From NCBI GenBank assembly GCA_947568835.1, contig OX387604.1, positions 4,444,001 to 4,508,000 on the forward strand: a DNA stretch of 64,000 bases, in the 5' to 3' direction. This document shows, piece by piece, positions 24,501-35,801 of the stretch. The first letter of the stretch is position 1; each line of letters starts with the position of its first letter. This DNA is from Protonemura montana (Eukaryota > Arthropoda > Insecta > Plecoptera > Nemouridae). The translations under genes and the position numbers were made by a program. The notes beneath the pieces are model-generated. The model did not search any database, was not told where the DNA came from, and was given only the letters and a program-made list of their open reading frames with translations.

Positions 24501-27500
24501 CGAACACATTCTAAACGGCACGCTTATCAACAATAAAAATATTGTTTTTTCCCTAAGGTGGCAAAATGTTTGAAAAGTTAATTGAATTGGTAAAAATAGG
24601 TTGCTGGAAAGGCGACAAGAAATTAAGGTAATGAGCTCGTCGTCTCAGGGCATAGACATCAAGATTTCGGATAGCATTATCTGGAGAAACTTTTTCAATG
24701 AAAATGGAAAGAATTTGGGGAAAATAAAATGGAATTAGGATAGAACTAACCCAATTAAATTCAAAGTGTATTCTTTTTTTAATCTTATTGTTTGAGGTGA
24801 GATTTGCACCTGAGAATACCGAAATGATGTTGGATACGAATATTCTTTGTCCGTGCTGTAAAGTTATGGAGGGGTGGGGAGGGGACATTAGTGCCCTTGC
24901 CCCACTCCTCCCCTCGCCAGTGTATGTCTATGTGTACCAATGCTTTAAAGTTGCAGTTAATGTGTATATTTAAATGGATTAACAGTGGTTCATTTAGCAT
25001 GTGGATCAGCGGCGGAAATTAATCATTTAATCCTCTTGGTAATGGTTACATAAAGCCTACTTGCTTGGTGGGGACTAAACTAGAGTGGTGCCGAAATCCC
25101 CCATTTTTACAGTCAATGCATCTAATGAGAAAAAAATACGTAACAATCTCATGGGTATAGTCAAAGTATGACACTATTGGTACAAGACAATTCACTCATC
25201 CACTTTCCAGCACCGACGCACTGAATGTTACAGGAAAGCCAAGAAACTCAATGGTATCTGTCTGCCCAACAAAGAACTAAATGCAGAAATATTGCATATT
25301 ACTTGCGTTCATCTTACCGTCATTCACTTTTTATCACCCATTCCACAGAACCAAAAACAAATAACTGCCAATAACGAAAAACCAACACAGCGAAGACTTA
25401 CCTCTTTCAAGAATGTAACCAAACACTTTCTGCTCATCGTTTGTCGTGCTACAATTCCATCTTTCATTCCGAAACTGATGTTGACACTGAGTGATTCCAC
25501 GTCGAGCACCATCTGACACTGATAAGATGGCTGAAGGATTCTGCAAGCAGACTTGAATCTGTTGAGCTACCAGACCGGGAAGGTTGCTGCACAAAGCGCG
25601 TGCTACAGCTACTTCCGGTTCTTCCATTTCCGACTCCACTAGCATTCCGCCAACTCCAGCATCTCCTTGTACGTGGACCAGGGCAGAAGGAGGCGCATCC
25701 GGCACTCCACTGATTCCCAAATACCTGTTGGTGAAATAAAAACGCGCTGTTGGTTACCTTTTTATTAAAACTATGGTTAAATTGCACATATGCGATATTT
25801 TAAGTTAAGGGCACCGAATTTTTGTAGGGTATTTTTGTGGTATTTTTGTAGATATTTTTTTATGTATCGATTTTGTGGGTTGGATTAGGCATATTAGGAG
25901 TCATGGCCCCATCACATTTTTAAAGAATATCAGCCAGGGTTTGTGCCAGTGATTAACCCGAAATGTTAAACACGTGCTTTTACTGTGACAATTCGCCCGA
26001 AGTGACGATTTCATAGGTTTAGGTTTCGGTTCATAGGTTTAGTCAGAGTCTGTCAGAGTCTCAGTGCTAATGTTGAACTGTCTTCGGGAAAAATACCGAC
26101 CGATTGCTAGTATATCAACAAAAAAGGTGGTCGAGCAAAGATGGAGCCACAATCATTTTGAGTGTTAAGAAATTTCACTTTGTTACTTATTGCAGATTGC
26201 TGGCATTTGTGACAGTTTTACGCTCAATTTATCTTTGTTAATGCTAACCTCAACGATTGATTTAAATAGATCAATGTTTTGAGTAGTCATTATTTACTTG
26301 TAGAGGTTTGTTAAAAATGACAGCCGCAAGCGCCATCGGGTGGGCACCACCTTTCCCAAGGGTTGGAGACTGTAGCACGTTTAACATTAGCGTGGTGACT
26401 CTGACTACAACATTAAAAACTCAATGTAATCATGAAATCATAAAATGTGAATACGGATCGTTTAGAGCTGGTAAAAATGCGATCATGAATGAAGGGACGA
26501 GCATAAACCTGGCCAAGTCTCTGAAGTTAAAAAGAAAATGTGAAAGAACATTTAAACCCAGTACGCAGAAATAGTCATTTCCCCCGAAGAAACGTCACTG
26601 ACCAATAGTTTTTCTTTTGATTGTTTTGGTGCTAGTTTTCTGTTTGGTTTCTACTAAGTGTGGTTCACCGTCTGGTTTACAGCATTGAGGGTGGTACGAC
26701 CATGGAGCAGGTACGACCATGGAGCTGGTACTACGAGCTTCTGATAATATAAATAGCCCTTCACACCAGAGAGGGTGCCAAATTCTAGAACATTTCCGAA
26801 AATTTGCCGCAAAAAACTACGGGTTTTTTTTCGCAATCAAACGAGAATTTAACATCTCGGTGCAACATTGTTGTTAATTAAATGACGCTTGAGAGTTGGG
26901 TGCAATAAGTTGGTGGTATCTTAATTCGGACGATGGTTTTGTCTTACAAATGGACATCTGGATGTATAGTCAAGATTTCCCCCCACAATTGATTGCAAAT
27001 GTAATGTGAGAAACGTCATTACAAAAAAATTGTTTCATTTTCTAACCATTAATACAAAGGATTTAATTTAACATACTACATACAACGGCATCGTATTTTA
27101 GCAAAAAAATCGCTCGTAAATACGCTTTTATCAGATATTTCTCTTAATAGCCTTTTAACTTTTAATGTTTTCTGGTAACTGATTATGTAATGTGTCATCT
27201 ATTTCAGTGATTCATTTCAGATGCTAATGTTTTTAGGGAATTCAATGTTTCGATTAGCCAAAGATCATATCCACATAGGTGCAAGCTTAAAAAAAAGGGG
27301 ATGCTAAAAGTCCTGAGGGAGACTTAAGCCTAGGGGCGTATTATACGGTTAGGAAGACCACAAATCCTGAGGTTCGAGAGCTTCTCAGTGACCCAGGGGC
27401 TCTCTTTGGGGCCCCAGGGACTGACACGTTGCTTAATATAGGTTACATTACCCCTCACATTCTGATTTTTTGACTGATGTGAAGACTTTTATAGATGGTC

Positions 27501-30500
27501 AAAATGTGGTGCCACATGGCAAATGGCAGATGGTAAATATTTTGGCATCTAAAAGTGTTCACGAAAATGAAGGCCATTTTAGAGCCTAACCATTTTCGCC
27601 GATACTGAACTTAATTTCGCGATGACCGCCCCCCCCCCCCCCCCCCCCCCTTCCACACCTAACACCGTGTTTCCAATGACACAATTCCCCAAGAGGACTG
27701 ACCATTGTTGACCTTTAAATTCTTCTAAGAATCCATTAAAAAAGCGGGAATCAGGGTTAAAATTCTGTGTATTTACAACAACAACGAATTATACGGAACT
27801 TCTGAATTCAGAATTCCCGTTTTAGAATTTAGCTTGGCACGAAAAGTTGTCGCTGTGCTCCCGATATTAGATATTCAATGGCACTTCGCTTGCACCGCAT
27901 GTGACGTCGACCAGGTTGTGCTGGATAAATTCCAGTGAAAACCAACCGTGCCATAGTTCGGGATGGAATTCGGAAAATCGGGAAATCGGCCTGGGAAGTT
28001 GACAGCGGGACGGCATTTGCGGCGGTCTGGACAGGGAGTTCAGTGACGACGATGTGCAATTTTCACTCGAGGATGCCAGTGTGGGGTTGAAATCTGCAAG
28101 GGAGACGCACTAATTGCAGCTTCATTTTCTCTGAGTGAGATTGCGTTCGAACTAAATGCGTTTTATTTTCAAGTTCGAGTCACGTTATAGCAAACATATT
28201 CTCAAATGTGTAGAGAACGTTAAAATCGATATTAAATTCAGGTTTCAAAAGTACTTAAATATTATTTTGCTGAGGGGTAAGTTATCTGTAGGATAAAGGG
28301 GATGGGGTTTCATGGAGGTCGACATGTCCAAAGAGTGTGTGAGCAAACAACACAATTGCAATAGAAACCAACGCAGATTAAGTTAAAGAAAATTGAGTCT
28401 GAAGCTTAATCTGCCTCCAAACCATGTTGCCTACTCCAATGGTAAAACAGTGGTCAACCACAAAGTAAAATTTAAATGTTTTCCATGAAAATGAATTCAT
28501 GGAGTTAATGTCAATACATTAATTAAGAGCAGAAGTACGATTATGGCAATGAAACAACACGAGCTGGTTTGTGACAAAATTCGATGAGGAATTTCCGTCC
28601 GGTAGAAGATTTTGATGGAAATAGCCCACCCAGGATCAGGATCATTAGAGTAGATATTTGAAGTATTTTAATCAGTAAGTGGGGACCGGAGAACCACAGC
28701 CTTTTACGCGATGCATCTTGAGGGATGAACACTGTTTAAAACTCGTGTGATTTTTTACCTTATTTTTCAAAGTGGCTAAAGAATGTCACTAGTTCCTGGA
28801 AATTTGTTCTTTTAATATGAAGCTTATAATGGCAGAAATGTGTACTGAACAACAACTTAAAATGTTTGCGAACGAGTGTAGCGCATAAATAATAAATATT
28901 ATAATGGGGTATCTCCTCGTTCTTGGAGTATGGTTTGATAACTCAGTAAAATGTAGTCCCATTTCGAGCTGTTAAATAAGAATAATGATTTACAGGCTCG
29001 TTCCTGGCCAAATGATACGATAATTTAAGTAATCAGACAATCTTCTAACGTACCCCAGAAATATATATCACTAAGACACTGGTGGGTTCCAACCTTATTG
29101 GCCGCCTAATTTGAACCTAATTAACGTTTACGACTAGGCGGCCAGTGGGAAGGATTTATCAATCCATACAGATTTATGTGTGTCATTTTCTGTATTCGAA
29201 AAAAAGTGGGAAGGGCAAGGGGAAAGTATTAATGGATTTAAAAGTACAGTCTTAACATACTTCAAGCAAACTAACCTAGTATTAGAACAGTCAAATAAGT
29301 TATTTCAGCTGACAAAGTTGACTTCGCAGTTGTCTACTATGCAGAGCCGATATTGCAAATCTGGGATTGTTTTTCTTTGTTTTTTTAGCTTGTCATGAAC
29401 GAATTGAACGAATCGCACGAGTGAAAGCCGATCAAAGCTTTTTTCCTGTTGTTTCGGGATAAGCCCAGAATAATTAAGGCCATTAAGGGAGTGTGAAGGG
29501 TAATGCTTAATTATACCTATTAGGGCCAATGGTATAATACTCAATTAACTATTGTGAAACGCATGAGAGGAGATTCTTCAGAGATTCTTGCACCTATCGA
29601 ATGCAAAGCGCAAAGAAAGCTTTATACTTGAAGTTGACGGCGTTACATTAGCAATTTTATACGCTGAAATTGAAAATCATAACGACGCCAAAATAGATCC
29701 ATCGCATCAAGATCAAGAAACGTGCCATCTTTTCGCGAGCATATATCAATTCGATTTCAAAGTTTCGGTCTCGCACAATACTTCAGTTACAAGGAAGATT
29801 TGTACCATGGGAGTGGTACTGATAGGTTAATTGGTTTGAAAAACGCTAGAGAATGCAGTCAAATGGGAATTCACTCTCGATGGGAGTTCTATTGGAAAGT
29901 GAGTATATATATAGGAACCCGAGCTGGGATAAAAAATATCTATTACTATGCAATAAGTGTTATGTTAGACTTCAAAGACAGCTAGTTTTGCCGTCAAAAA
30001 ATTCGCGAACAGAGAAGTCATTATTTATGCACAAGCTACCTTTAAATTCTTCTATTGTAATAGAACCTAAATGTGTTTCAATTCTTTATGATATTATAGG
30101 CACATCTTTGGTTAACCACTCTGGCAGAAGACCTTTCAATTTTGGGATCTAAGCTCCTATTCTGGAATAACATTTTCTTGCTTGCAATAACGAAAAGGAT
30201 GCTCTGAAATCTTTGCCATGCCAAATCGTCGGCTATTGAAAATGTGTTCCTTGGTTAGGACAGGTATCACTTGAAAAAGAATCGGATGCCACATAGTTTT
30301 ACAACACTGGTAGTCCATTTACAGTTTTTTGCGCTCATTCCTTTTTTGTTTTTCCACAAGAAGTCTTCACCCACCTGCTAAATTTGATGATGATCTAATA
30401 TGATCGAAGGTATTTGATGCTTGCCTCTGCGCGTTTGATATTTAAGACCCTTTTTTTTTTAAGTATTTTTTACAATTAAATCATTTGAGAGTCGGCATCT

Positions 30501-31150
30501 AAGGCTAAACCTTATCAAAAGACTCTTTATATCTCAGTTTTTATCACGAGTGTGTGAACGTAAGGTTATAATGGTGCGTTTATGTATTACCGTAAATTTA
30601 CACCACAGCTATAATATTCCGACCATAACTATTAAACTTATAAAAACCAGGCCAAATTGATATTATGATTCGTTATAAGAACATCCAACAAATTACCAAT
30701 TATTTTATATGGCACCGGACAAGACTTAACACAAAGTCAGGAATGTCTCGCGGTCCAACTTCAAAATTCACTCCTTAGTCACACAGGAAAATACCATAAG
30801 ACCAGCCAATTTTGTTTTATCTGGTACTGAATATTTATACCTTCTACTATCAGACGCTTAAAAAAAATGTTTCTTCAGTAGGTGCACTGAATTTTTAATT
30901 ACCAACTACAAAAATGTACCACAATAATAGTTTTAAAACAATCCATCGGCTGGTCAACCAGAAATCCAAATTTTTATTTTGACATTTAATTTTTCAAAAT
31001 GACATCACAAAACACTACAAAATTAAAGAAAACAAACAATACTTACATCCAATTGGCGATAACATCCCCACTGAGCGTAATAATCAACAGTGCAACTAGA
31101 AAATGCTTGTAGCTGATGGCAAAGCTTTGATATTTAATAACTTTACACAT
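12418..31150 (-). CDS. wnt16: Wnt16 secreted signalling ligand, complete, 7 coding exons
   Basis: Encodes a lipid-modified, Cys-rich secreted morphogen that acts on Frizzled/LRP receptors. Coding exons in transcript order are 31150-31047, 25724-25402, 18381-18225, 17547-17403, 15989-15837, 14495-14274 and 12519-12418; phases join to exactly 402 codons including TAA. Residues 1-32 look like a signal peptide ([15 protein letters not shown]). The mature part has 24 cysteines, a typical Wnt number. The hallmark [14 protein letters not shown] spans residues 255-268, with Ser259 at the palmitoleoylation position. [37 protein letters not shown] and the terminal HVERC...CCYVKC...DRHTCK pattern match Wnt16 better than Wnt4 or Wnt7. 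NCS, NLT and NKT sequons are present. Odd points are an acidic insert after GVPDA (residues about 42-80) and tandem arrays in introns 2 and 3. The family call is firm and the subfamily call is strong. Confidence 0.95.
12591..13086 (+). mobile_element. 5S-rRNA-headed SINE-like element, longest copy
   Basis: The head (about 12,591-12,655) contains AAGTTAAGCAACACGGGTCA and TTGTATGGATGACC. These match the A-box and C-box regions of the internal Pol III promoter of 5S rRNA. The body (AATACAGCAACTT, GTACCGTCCTTC, AAGCCGGTGGTCCCCTTGG) and tail (TTCACCGACGCCAT, ACAGTGCGTCACTAAA, AATCAATCAATC) are shared with copies elsewhere in this window. An unrelated insert of about 85 bp splits the body at 12,722-12,806. 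It lies in wnt16 intron 6, opposite to the gene. Confidence 0.75.
12722..12806 (+). repeat. 85-bp repeat nested in the SINE
   Basis: Interrupts the body between ACAGCAACTT and GCTTATCAAC, which are almost contiguous in the copy at 4742-5110. A close relative stands alone at about 16,931-17,012. Both contain TTGCAAACGCTTGCAATG and a GGGTATTTTATTATTA block. Confidence 0.65.
14274..14495 (-). CDS. wnt16: wnt16 exon 6 (residues 295-368)
   Basis: Phase 0 at both ends. A basic linker (KARSRLRRK) leads into [23 protein letters not shown] and [12 protein letters not shown]. The basic linker is also a feature of vertebrate Wnt16. Confidence 0.94.
14654..14955 (-). mobile_element. 5S-SINE-like family copy in wnt16 intron 5
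   Basis: In reverse complement it shows the TACAGCAACTGAATTTACCT block, a diverged GTCCTTC region, GGTGGTTTCCTTGGTG, and the tail with GCGTGGTTAAACACC. More diverged than the other copies. Confidence 0.65.
15837..15989 (-). CDS. wnt16: wnt16 exon 5 (residues 244-294), lipidation site
   Basis: Phase 0 at both ends. Contains the invariant [16 protein letters not shown] with acylated Ser259, then [20 protein letters not shown]. The flanking acceptor is CTGCAG and the donor GTAAGT. Confidence 0.96.
16931..17012 (+). repeat. Second copy of the 85-bp repeat
   Basis: Matches 12,722-12,806 across TTTAAATTGCAAACGCTTGC, GGGTATTTTATTATTA and CTCAAAAATTG. In wnt16 intron 4. Confidence 0.65.
17250..17277 (+). 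repeat. Poly-C tract
   Basis: 28 nt of C with one G. One of eight long G or C homopolymers in the window. In wnt16 intron 4. Confidence 0.9.
17403..17547 (-). CDS. wnt16: wnt16 exon 4 (residues 195-243)
   Basis: Acceptor TTCTAG, donor GTTGGT, phase 2 to 0. Encodes [16 protein letters not shown] and ends in the conserved [11 protein letters not shown]. The acceptor lies 10 nt from a 27-bp minisatellite and has little polypyrimidine tract. Confidence 0.92.
17557..17890 (+). repeat. 27/28-bp minisatellite beside a wnt16 splice site
   Basis: Thirteen units begin with GTCAGC or close variants at 17557, 17584, 17611, 17639, 17667, 17694, 17721, 17749, 17776, 17804, 17831, 17858 and 17882. The consensus carries GCGAGCCATTAGTGACAGGG. 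It fills about half of wnt16 intron 3 and ends 10 nt from the exon 4 acceptor. Confidence 0.92.
18225..18381 (-). CDS. wnt16: wnt16 exon 3 (residues 143-195)
   Basis: Starts G|GT AGC AAG and encodes [15 protein letters not shown], then the NLTDCSCD and GWKWGGC motifs. The donor GTAAAG leaves phase 2. Its first 59 nt and acceptor are part of a 92-bp tandem array continuing upstream in the intron to about 18,745. This copy is the real exon because only here does the frame continue to a donor. Confidence 0.93.
18323..18746. repeat. 92-bp tandem array duplicating the exon 3 acceptor
   Basis: The unit start recurs at 18323, 18415, 18507, 18599 and 18691, exactly 92 nt apart, with divergence rising away from the exon. 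In gene orientation each unit is about 33 nt of intron plus the acceptor TGCAG and the first 59 nt of exon 3. Units 2-4 keep the acceptor; the last is degenerate. Confidence 0.93.
19574..19613 (+). mobile_element. 5S-SINE-like fragment, left of LINE
   Basis: Matches the body block GGAATCCTGTTG...GTACCGTCCTTCGGAAG and stops abruptly where LINE coding sequence starts. The matching 3' half resumes near 20,220. Confidence 0.55.
19614..20050 (+). pseudogene. LINE ORF2 C-terminal fragment
   Basis: An open frame ends at a stop at 20,048-20,050. It shows the C-terminal signature seen after the reverse transcriptase domain in many CR1/jockey-type LINEs: [12 protein letters not shown], a [13 protein letters not shown] helix, [25 protein letters not shown] and a final FYTLDEF. 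The polymerase and endonuclease are missing, so this is a 5'-truncated, non-autonomous remnant inside wnt16 intron 2. The ATG at 19,718 is internal to the conserved segment and is not a true start. Confidence 0.75.
20220..20390 (+). mobile_element. 5S-SINE-like tail, right of LINE
   Basis: Diverged tail: GTACCGTGTTTCCCTTCC, an ATCATCAAATTCGTCATC stretch, CATTCACCGGC and GTGCGTCGTTGATA. With 19,574-19,613 it frames the LINE remnant. About 45 nt of the expected SINE body is missing at the junction. Confidence 0.5.
23652..23668 (+). repeat. Poly-G tract
   Basis: 17 consecutive G in wnt16 intron 2. Confidence 0.9.
25402..25724 (-). CDS. wnt16: wnt16 exon 2 (residues 35-143)
   Basis: Acceptor ATTTCACCAACAG, donor GTAAGT in phase 1. 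Carries the ALCSNLPGL first conserved cysteine, [20 protein letters not shown] (a family signature) and an NCS sequon. The segment between GVPDA and ALCSNL is about 30 residues longer than in vertebrate Wnt16, and it is acidic. Confidence 0.93.
25725..31046. other. wnt16 intron 1
   Basis: AT-rich. Contains a 20-bp direct duplication near 26,697-26,735 (GTACGACCATGGAGC) and a poly-C tract at 27,629-27,650. Open frames at 27,829-28,059 minus and 29,588-30,152 plus have no recognised family and no splice support. Confidence 0.5.
27629..27650 (+). repeat. Poly-C tract
   Basis: 22 consecutive C in wnt16 intron 1. Confidence 0.9.
31047..31150 (-). CDS. wnt16: wnt16 exon 1 (residues 1-34)
   Basis: The ATG at 31150-31148 begins a hydrophobic leader. 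The donor GTAAGT leaves phase 2 (AT), and joining to exon 2 makes Met35 in NWMYLGI. The same NWM-LGI junction motif is known at the start of mature Wnt16. No other in-frame ATG competes. Confidence 0.85.
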
Positions 31151-31187
31151 ATCTCCCTCAAATCACTGGCACTCACGTAGGTAATTG

Positions 31188-31205
31188 ATAATGGATATCC
31201 ATTAT
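31188..31205. promoter_or_regulatory. 18-bp perfect palindrome upstream of wnt16
   Basis: ATAATGGATATCCATTAT is its own reverse complement and lies 38 nt upstream of the wnt16 ATG. It holds two opposed TAAT/ATTA cores of the kind homeodomain proteins bind. A regulatory role is inference; it might instead be in the 5' UTR. Confidence 0.3.
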
Positions 31206-32892
31206 TTTAATACTAGATTGTACTAGAAGCTAGAGTAGTGTTCCTGTGTGGCATCCTTAGCGGACGGCATACTACTCAGTGATCAGAGAAGATTCTTGCG
31301 CTCCCTGCTGTTAGCCAGGGTGGGAGAGATGAGGGGTACCGGTTATAGCAGGCGGTAGTGAACAAAGTAACTAATGCCGCTTCATTGCTATTGGCTAGTA
31401 GGTCATTTAGTAGGCGCCCGCGCTTCTATACCACTAACAGAACAGTAACAGGGGTATGGAGATGGTCAAACCATTTATTAGATAGCCACTATTATAGCAC
31501 GCGAGCAGGGGGTATAATTTGTACAACACCTGCATGCAACCTGATTGATTAGTAAAAAAATATTTTGTAATATGACGGGAATTGTTTATTAATATTCGAA
31601 AATAATTGATTTGTCATTTTTTTATCATCGTATTGTATTGTTTTAGAGATGGCAAATTATGTTGGATGGATTTGGTGTGGTTTGTTAGCTTTTAATGAAT
31701 GTCTGTCAAGTTTTTTTTGTGTGACTAAAATGTAATTTCCCGGAATTTGAATTTGATGTAATCAAATGGGGATGGAATCAACTAATTGGTATTTGATTTC
31801 TTGTCCATCTGCATTTCTCTGGCGGTAAACGGTGAGAGCGATATTTCGGATCCGAAACCGCAGTAGGGAATGTTTAATAAACAGCATGTACGCTGGTACG
31901 CGGAATTGCAATGGAATCCACGCGTACAGAATATTACGAAATGAAATTAACTTCAAACAATTAAGAATAACTCATTTTCAAATTTTACTATAAGCCCAAT
32001 TGATTTTGTTATTTTTTTCTTCTGTGATGGTCACCGATTATGTATTAGATTTAAGTACTTCAATACAAGCAGAAGTCGCTCAAAAGAAATCCCCCGTTTA
32101 GCGCAGGTATATTCAAAGCGATTGTTGAAGCACCCGAACAATTTCAATGAGCCCAGTGAAAAAAAGTATTCACCCTGAACCATTCTGTAGCAACAGACAA
32201 AGAAAGGGCAGCATCATTTCCCTCTGGTATATTATTGTGCTTTACAAAATAAAGCAATATTTTATTATGATTGAAACAGTTGTAAGAAATTTGCTAAGAA
32301 ACCCTTTTTTCTATACGGCTAATGGTTTCATGTAGTTTATGTAGTTTCATAGAATTAACAGCTGCTAAATTTGACCATACTCTTTGTAATTTGACACTGT
32401 CATTGTCAGAAAAACTCACACTTATGACAACTTGATAATTCACTCAACCAAGGAAACTAATAAGCCACTTGTTAGGTATTTGATTTGACGATTAGAAATA
32501 ACTAATTGCATGCTCATGGATGCCCGTATGATTATAACATGGATAGCATGTCCAATCGTTAAAACTCAACAAAACTTATTTCAAGTGCCAGCAACAAAAA
32601 TAATCTAAAAATAGGTGATGAAGTCACGATTTTTCGTGAATTTTCGTGATTTTTCATGTTGGTTTGTGATGAAAAATTTCATCATAAAACAATAATACTC
32701 GACGAACAACCTAATTTCAAAAAGAATATAATTTTTCATTTATGGTTGATAGTCTGGTGTCTGATGAAGTTTCGAATTAAAGGGAAGAATAAAGAGTGCA
32801 GGCAGCAAAACCACTTCTGCAGGGCTGGTGTTTAGGACTGTGAGGTTGGGTGGGTGGTTAAGAGTGGGGATGGGTGCATTTGGTTGGTGTGT

Positions 32893-32911
32893 GGGGGGGG
32901 GGGGGGGGGGG
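32893..32911 (+). repeat. Poly-G tract
   Basis: 19 consecutive G. Confidence 0.9.
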
Positions 32912-35469
32912 TAATGAACTGACTGTGGGGCAGCGGCTCTATGCAGGGGCGCAACATAGCGTGGATGAAGAATAGCACGCGAAACCGTGATTTTTGGGGG
33001 CGATTTTTCATTAAATGCGTTTTTTTTCTGTCTCACAGCAATAAATTAAAAAGAATTTGAGTTTTCCCCGCTCTCAGCATAAAATTTGTTTTTGGTATCG
33101 TTATGAGTTGTGACTGGTGCCGGAGACTTGCGTAAATGGTGCAATTTAAAACTAAAGTTTGTCATTGGTCGTTTCCAATCTGATGGTAGGAAGTTTGGTG
33201 TCAGTGGGAGAAAGAAAATTTTGAAGTAACTTGATGCAAAGGACTGCTTGTCAATCTTCGGGTAGAATCAATTTTCGTGTGATACAATTTAATACAGGAA
33301 AATGTAACAGATTCCCTATCAATAGGTAATTGACATGGACAATTTAGAAAACGAGTCAAAATATAGTGTACATTCTTCGAACGATACTTCTTTAGTCTGG
33401 GCCTCAATTGCGACAATCATTTCGGTATCCACGCCAATCAAGACCATTCAAGTCTGAATGGTCAGAACTTAAGAATTACGGTGACTGATAATTGAATAAA
33501 AATCTAGTATCGAGGTAAGTTCCAACGCCCAAAACGAACCCTTTAAGATTACGTCAACTAAATCTCAGTCAATGAGGACAACGAAGAGAAAGAAAGGAAA
33601 TTGAAATGCAAGCACAGACAACGAGTTTAACATGAGCCCACCCTAAAACAAAGATTGCGTTTCAGGAAATGTGTAAAGACATATCTTGGAGCTTGCTTGT
33701 GTTCCATTCGCTTTGTCGGCCAAGAAATGTGTAAGTCAACAACGACTTCCCGTGATATATCGGTACAGCCGACAATCGCACTGAAGCGTAAAAGTGATTT
33801 TTTTTTAGTTTAGAATATTTTTTCATTGCTTACCGACCTCAGAGGTTCTCTTGTTACCGCATGGCGTCATTGAAGTAGTTGACGGGCGATGATGAGGACG
33901 ATGATAAGTACACGGGCGTTCGTACTCTATGACCTACTCTAATTAACGAAATCAAAATATATTGATCTACAGCTGTGAAAAGATGGGCATTTTTAAATTT
34001 CGTAGATCGCAATCCATTGAAACCAAAAAAAAAAATCAGATTCAACGCTAATTTTGCAGAGCCTCTTTATCAGAGGCACTGCCAATACTATTTTCAAGCC
34101 TGATCACAACAACCCCAACGACGCAAATGACCTCATCGTCGCTGCAGCCTGATATTTTTTTTTACCTAGGAGTACCATGATATTTATTAATTTCTTTTCC
34201 GTTGAGGTTTGATTTCTGATTAACAATATTAAAATTGCCCGAACGAGGGGAAGGGCACATATTTTGCGCTCACCTCGTTCCACATGGTCTATCTTATCTA
34301 TAATCTAAAAGAAATTAAGATGTGCCCTCTGCGGAAGATTGGAATTGCTTCACTGACAGAAGATAATTTCGAAGAGCGTAAAATTCGTGCCCGTCAAAAT
34401 GTAAGCGAATAAACTTGACTGTTTTTGGATTTAATAGTTCTGTGTCCATTCTCTGCCATAGGTAAGGGGGGTGGGGGATTGATAGAATACGTATGTTAGT
34501 AGTATTTACATTATTCTATAAAGCTGAATGTTTGCATTTTAGAAAATACGTAATAGTTTTAAGTGAATTATTTAAAAACATTCGTTTTTGTTTGTGGTTC
34601 CTATTATATACAAGTGGAGTTTAAATAATTGCGATGGGGACTTAAAATCACTTACAGTTAAATTTAAATGTTGCTGTTAGTTAGAAACTTAACTCAGAGC
34701 TCAGGAATTTGGCAAAATTGTACATTAGTAGACATTTTTATCAAGGAATAATTTTTTTTTTTTTCGAAAATTGATTTTTCTCCAAACATCGATGACACGC
34801 CTTTTTTAATTGTGTTCTACGAAGAAATTTGTTTACTGTGGAAACGATCTAAGTTTGAAGAGACTTTTAACAAACTTACCTCTCCCAAGAAAATTATTCG
34901 TAGACTTTTGTTGTCGATCGCTTAGATATAATTTTTGGGCCGAGCAAAGGTCCACTTCCGGATAACCCATTATTCAGTAACTTTTCTAGTTCTAGCACGC
35001 AAAAATCGTATTTTTTTTCACAAAACATCTATCTGCTTTAAGAGACATCATAGTTATTTTTATGGAAAAACGCGGGCCTTAATTTTAAATTCACCTTCTT
35101 TTAAAAATAATGAGTGTAAAACTTGCTGAGGTTCCGCTATAACACATTGATATAAAAGGCGAGACAGCAAAAATGTAAAAGCAAAACAATAAATACCTGT
35201 AACATTGGGTAATAACAGCAATGCTATGATGCAAAGTTTGTTCCGGTATGAACATCAGACTCATTTAATTTATGTTATGTTCAACGGGGTAGCAGTTTTT
35301 ATTATTTAAAATAGAGAAGAATCTCCGTACGAATATTTAAAAATCCGCCTGATTATGAGTCGGCCGTCTCAACACAGCGTGACGGAGATTTTAACTGTTG
35401 TATTTCACATTGAAAGTAGGGTAGATTAAAGGGCACTGTTGACTAGTAGTAGTACCTACTGTTGTAATA

Positions 35470-35801
35470 GTAGTAGTGGTAGTGGTAGTGGTAGTGGTAG
35501 TGGTAGTGGTAGTGGTAGTGGTAGTGGTAGTGGTAGTGGTAGTGGTAGTGGTAGTGGTAGTGGTAGTGGTAGTGGTAGTGGTAGTGGTAGTGGTAGTGGT
35601 AATGGTAGTGGTAGTGGTAGTGGTAGTGGTAGTGGTAGTGGTAGTGGTAGTGGTAGTGGTAGTGGTAGTGGTAGTGGTAGTGGTAGTAGTAGTAGTAGTG
35701 GTAGTGGTAGTGGTAGTGGTAGTGGTAGTGGTAGTGGTAGTGGTAGTGGTAGTGGTAGTGGTAGTGGTAGTGGTAGTGGTAGTGGTAGTAGTAGTGGTAG
35801 T
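35470..35801 (+). repeat. (GTAGTG)n hexanucleotide array
   Basis: More than 50 near-perfect copies of GGTAGT over about 330 bp. There is one GGTAAT variant near 35,599 and short (TAG)n slips near 35,685 and 35,788. Every frame is open, giving poly-Val, Gly-Ser and (on the minus strand) poly-Thr artefacts. No splice signals or adjoining coding sequence. Confidence 0.95.

Larger units (their letters stand above)
18747..25401. other. Rest of wnt16 intron 2
   Basis: AT-rich. Holds the SINE/LINE nest at 19,574-20,390 and a poly-G tract at 23,652-23,668. Open frames such as 24,181-24,507 minus have no recognisable domain and I do not call them genes. Confidence 0.5.

Noticed and set aside
24181-24507. 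108-codon minus frame in wnt16 intron 2
   Set aside because: No recognisable motif; sits in intronic repeat-type sequence.
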